This document shows, piece after piece, positions 61,643-64,000 of a stretch of 64,000 bases of DNA. The first letter of the stretch is position 1, and every line of letters starts with the position of its first letter. Where the stretch lies: NCBI GenBank assembly GCA_024720975.1, contig JANJXX010000001.1:208970-272969 (forward strand). Reading direction: 5' to 3'. This DNA comes from Candidatus Panguiarchaeum symbiosum (GTDB lineage: Archaea > Asgardarchaeota > Njordarchaeia > Njordarchaeales > Panguiarchaeaceae). The position numbers and the translations under genes are program-made. The notes beneath the pieces were generated by a model. The model saw only the letters and a list, made by a program, of their open reading frames with translations, searched no databases and was not told the origin of the DNA.

Positions 61643-62863
61643 TCAAGGTTGCGCCAACACGCAAGCTAATTCTTGGTATATCTCCGCAAAAAGGGGATCT
61701 TTGAGTAGGATATCCTCGATGACTTCCACCGGTATCTCTAATTTGATTATTCGCGTACGTCCGTGTCTGCCAAACGAAACTATTGTTGAACTTATTATTC
61801 CAAGTGTCTCTAACTCTGCCAGGTAATCGTTAATTCTTCTGAGAGTTATAGGCTGCCTTCCTATCTGTGAGAGTAGCCAATCATAAGTCTGTTTTATCCT
61901 ACCTGTTACTATCTTACTACTCGTCTTGGACAGTCCTGCTATTCCCAGTAATAAAAGTTGCTGATTTGGCGGAAGAGTTAATATAACCTCCTTTATTATA
62001 TTTCTCTCTACCTCTTCAGATGCCTGCATTACGTGATCCACTGCAACTTTTGAATCACCCTTTCTCTCTGCAATCTCCCCCGCTACTCGAAGCAAATCTA
62101 TGGCTTTTCTAGCATCACCATCTCTGGCTGCCACTGCTGCAGCATATCTTATTGCTTCGTCATCTATTACTCCCTCCCAGAAGGCTAACTTTGCTCTCTG
62201 CAGTAATATACCATACAGCTGGTCCTGTGTGTATGGTTGAAAGATTATAGTTTCCTCCGACAAACTTGAGAGAACCCTAGCATCTAGATATTCCCTAAAG
62301 CGTACATCATTTGTAATGCCAATTAACGATATTTTCGATTTTGCAAGTTCGGAGTTCAGTCGCGTGAATTGATAAAGAATATCGTCCCCAGAATATTTAA
62401 CCAGCCAGTCTACTTCATCAAAAACAACAAGGAAAAACATGTAATTTTCCTCTAGTCTTTTCATAATCAAAGAAAGAATTACATCTGGAGGAAGCCCCGT
62501 TTTAGAAATTTTAAGCTCAAGGTCTGTGGCTATTTTTACGAGTGCGCGATAATTGGTGCGATAGAACCGGCAATTCACGTACGAATAGCCGAAAGGAACC
62601 TTAGCTTCGTCTGTTTTTTCCTTTAGCTTTCTCAGAACTAGCTGTGTAACTGCTGTTTTACCAGTGCCTACAGGACCATACTCAAAAATGTTACTGGGTC
62701 GCGTCCCCTTGAGTATATTTACTAAAATATCGGCAAGTTTTAATATTTCCTTCTCTCTGTAGGGGAGATCATCTGGAACGTAGTCTACAGATAGGTACCT
62801 TTTGTCCTTAAATACGCTTCTTCTACTAAGTGCTTGCTCAAGAAATTTGTCTAATAGACTCAT
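61643..62863 (-). CDS. cdc6: Orc1/Cdc6 replication initiator
   Basis: 406 aa. This AAA+ protein recognises archaeal origins and loads MCM. Walker A is FEYGPVGTGKTAVTQL near residue 59, Walker B FFLVVFDEVDWLVKY near 140, sensor 1 SLIGITNDV, and sensor 2 region GDARKAIDLLRVAGE near 260. The C-terminal winged helix (about 305-400) contains TYDWLLSQIGRQPITLRRINDYLAEL. Full length with an ATG start. Archaeal origins usually lie just upstream of such genes, here in 62864-63110. Confidence 0.96.
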   Translation of the reverse strand: MSLLDKFLEQALSRRSVFKDKRYLSVDYVPDDLPYREKEILKLADILVNILKGTRPSNIFEYGPVGTGKTAVTQLVLRKLKEKTDEAKVPFGYSYVNCRFYRTNYRALVKIATDLELKISKTGLPPDVILSLIMKRLEENYMFFLVVFDEVDWLVKYSGDDILYQFTRLNSELAKSKISLIGITNDVRFREYLDARVLSSLSEETIIFQPYTQDQLYGILLQRAKLAFWEGVIDDEAIRYAAAVAARDGDARKAIDLLRVAGEIAERKGDSKVAVDHVMQASEEVERNIIKEVILTLPPNQQLLLLGIAGLSKTSSKIVTGRIKQTYDWLLSQIGRQPITLRRINDYLAELETLGIISSTIVSFGRHGRTRIIKLEIPVEVIEDILLKDPLFAEIYQELACVLAQP

Positions 62864-62973
62864 CTTTACGAGGACCCACTAGACTTGTGCGTATATAGAG
62901 CTCCTGAGGAAGCTTAAACAAGAAGGCATTACCTATACAATACATCTGAAATACACGATAATGCATACGCTAG

Positions 62974-63040
62974 GACAACTGTTCAGACTACTAGAATAAT
63001 TAGGAAAAGCAAACTTTTGCTTTATCTTCAGGCAGTTGTC
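62974..63040. repeat. nested inverted repeats between cdc6 and the PIN ATPase gene; candidate origin or operator
   Basis: The outer arms GACAACTG (62974-62981) and CAGTTGTC (63033-63040) are a perfect inverted pair. Inside them AAAGCAAA (63006-63013) and TTTGCTTT (63016-63023) form a second perfect pair with a 2-nt spacer. The 247-bp gap between the divergent genes is AT-rich. No textbook origin recognition box was seen, so an origin role rests on position next to cdc6. A two-gene operator is the alternative. Confidence 0.4.
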
Positions 63041-63110
63041 ATTTTTAAATTCATCCAATAAATTTTTTGCAAATTTTGTACCTGTTGGCTGCATTGTAGC
63101 GGGCTGGATT

Positions 63111-64000
63111 ATGGAACCTCGCAAAAAATACGTCATTGACATAAGTCTTATAACGTCAGGAGGTTTGGAAACGGAAACCACACAGGAGTTGGCGAAGGAC
63201 AATGCTACCTTTTATGTTCACTCCTTAATAATACGAAAACTAAAAAATATGGCCGACGAAGGTCTAGACGAGGGTCGCATAGGTATTTCGCTACTCGAAA
63301 ACTTCGGGAAAAAAGCTCGACTTGAATTTGAATTCTCCGATGTTCCCGACAGAGTTTCCATCACTGAAGCAATTTTAGAGCTCGCAATGCGACTATCTGC
63401 CACTGTATTAACTAGTGATGAAAACGTCCACAAGTTATGCAGGGGTTTCAAAATAGACTCTATTCTAATAAAGAAAGATGTTGATATCAATACGTTGAAA
63501 CTCCTACAATTCTTTGATGATGAAACATTGAGCATTCATTTAAAAGAGAAATGCAAGCCATTTCGAAAGAAGGGGGTGCCTGGAAATTGGGTGTTTGAAG
63601 AAATACGTGACAATCCTATTACGGCGGATGAACTAAGAGAATTAATAAGAGAAGTTATAGAGGCTGCAAAAATTCATCCTGGAAGTTTCATCGAGATTGA
63701 AAGACCTGGCAGTACAATAATTCAATTGAGGGATCTCAGAATAGTGATAACAAGACCTCCGTTCTCCGATGGCCTTGAAATAACCGCTGTTAGGCCTGTG
63801 AGAAGACTACATCTAGAGGACTATCATCTTCCGGAAAAACTGATTCGAAGACTTGAGCTTCGAGCCGAGGGAATTCTGATTTCTGGCAGTCCTGGTGCCG
63901 GAAAAACTACTTTTGCGCAGGCTTTAGCAGAGTTTTATCGCAGAAAGGGTAAAATAATAAAAACTATAGAAGCACCGCGAGACATGCAGCTAAGTGAGGA
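63111..64000 (+). CDS. PIN-domain ATPase (PINA type), C-terminus cut by window edge
   Basis: An open frame from the ATG at 63111 (after GGATT) runs to the end of the window, 296 codons, without a stop. Residues 1-125 form a PIN nuclease-like domain (YVIDISLITSGG at the start, later VLTSDENVHKL). Residues about 260-275 hold Walker A, ISGSPGAGKTTFAQAL, of a PilT/secretion-type ATPase; the typical R-x-H-D/PR region (EAPRDMQ) follows near the edge. PIN-ATPase fusions are common in archaea and are linked to Holliday-junction or RNA processing. A TATA-like atttttaaat lies at 63041-63050. Confidence 0.88.
   Translation, partial: MEPRKKYVIDISLITSGGLETETTQELAKDNATFYVHSLIIRKLKNMADEGLDEGRIGISLLENFGKKARLEFEFSDVPDRVSITEAILELAMRLSATVLTSDENVHKLCRGFKIDSILIKKDVDINTLKLLQFFDDETLSIHLKEKCKPFRKKGVPGNWVFEEIRDNPITADELRELIREVIEAAKIHPGSFIEIERPGSTIIQLRDLRIVITRPPFSDGLEITAVRPVRRLHLEDYHLPEKLIRRLELRAEGILISGSPGAGKTTFAQALAEFYRRKGKIIKTIEAPRDMQLSE

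Noticed and set aside
63218..63535. Minus-strand 105-codon frame
   Set aside because: Shadow of the cut-off PIN-domain ATPase, which has clear domain motifs on the plus strand.
1..64000. Insertion sequences, CRISPR arrays, prophage or defence islands
   Set aside because: No transposase, integrase, cas gene or regularly spaced direct repeats were seen; the content is housekeeping throughout.

Overview
The window looks like part of the chromosome of a TACK-lineage archaeon, probably a thermophile with AT-rich DNA. Archaeal markers are everywhere: Nop5, fibrillarin, Nop10, aIF2-beta, Spt5, SecY/SecE, RpoK, Orc1/Cdc6, deoxyhypusine synthase, Rio2, L18e/L19e/L32e/S4e, RNase P RNA and tRNAs with BHB-type introns. 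The small subunit of DNA polymerase D argues against typical Crenarchaeota. The unsplit RNA polymerase B subunit and non-canonical tRNA introns argue against most Euryarchaeota. A deep non-crenarchaeal TACK group fits best, but the species cannot be named from this sequence.

Layout. 1-6.4 kb: a cut-off secreted protein, both indolepyruvate:ferredoxin oxidoreductase subunits (iorB, iorA) separated by a minus-strand FAD dehydrogenase, and an arginase-family gene. 6.5-11.2 kb: a glycosyltransferase, glmS, and a glmS paralogue with a dead glutaminase domain and apparently a CTG start. 11.3-18.5 kb: a plus-strand run with a Zn-ribbon protein, deoxyhypusine synthase, class V aminotransferase, rtcA, a membrane protein, a SerK-like serine kinase, a winged-helix-like protein and a coiled-coil protein. 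18.5-28.8 kb: nop5, secY, a SerA-like dehydrogenase, nop10, aIF2-beta, nnr, fibrillarin, a radical SAM enzyme and three unknowns. 28.9-36.2 kb: a minus-strand block secE-spt5-lhr-rpoB. 36.3-39.4 kb: a ParM/Ta0583-like actin converging on two genes, one with a ribbon-helix-helix-like segment. 39.4-46.8 kb: two intron-bearing tRNAs, a PPP phosphatase, a catalytically dead proteasome-beta-like protein, and a minus-strand block L18e-L13-phosphoesterase-TPR-RpoK-L24-S4e-L5. 46.8-52.5 kb: DUF504 protein, ITPase, TPR protein, a surface protein, rio2 and a helical-repeat protein. 52.5-61.6 kb: five minus-strand tRNAs around the PolD small subunit, then S11, S9, a THUMP protein, a double-SIS protein, S5-L18-L19e-L32e, RNase P RNA and tRNA-Arg(TCG). 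61.6-64 kb: orc1/cdc6 divergent from a cut-off PIN-domain ATPase, with inverted repeats between them.

The core is information processing: ribosome parts, RNA polymerase, rRNA/tRNA modification, replication initiation and Sec translocation. Conserved archaeal operons are broken up: spc-type ribosomal genes sit in two blocks with secY in a third place, rpoB has no rpoH or rpoA beside it, and nop5 is apart from fibrillarin. Metabolic genes point to amino-acid/2-oxoacid fermentation (IorAB), amino-sugar synthesis and a possible serine/O-phosphoserine route.

The points most worth following are the actin/RHH/unknown cluster, the glmS paralogue with a non-AUG start, three tRNAs with introns outside the anticodon loop, a tRNA-Ala(GGC) without the G3:U70 pair, the dead proteasome-beta-like subunit and the orc1-PIN ATPase intergenic region. 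Translation starts generally follow a GGTG-type ribosome-binding site by 4-8 nt. Several start calls were moved accordingly, and both alternatives are given where it matters.
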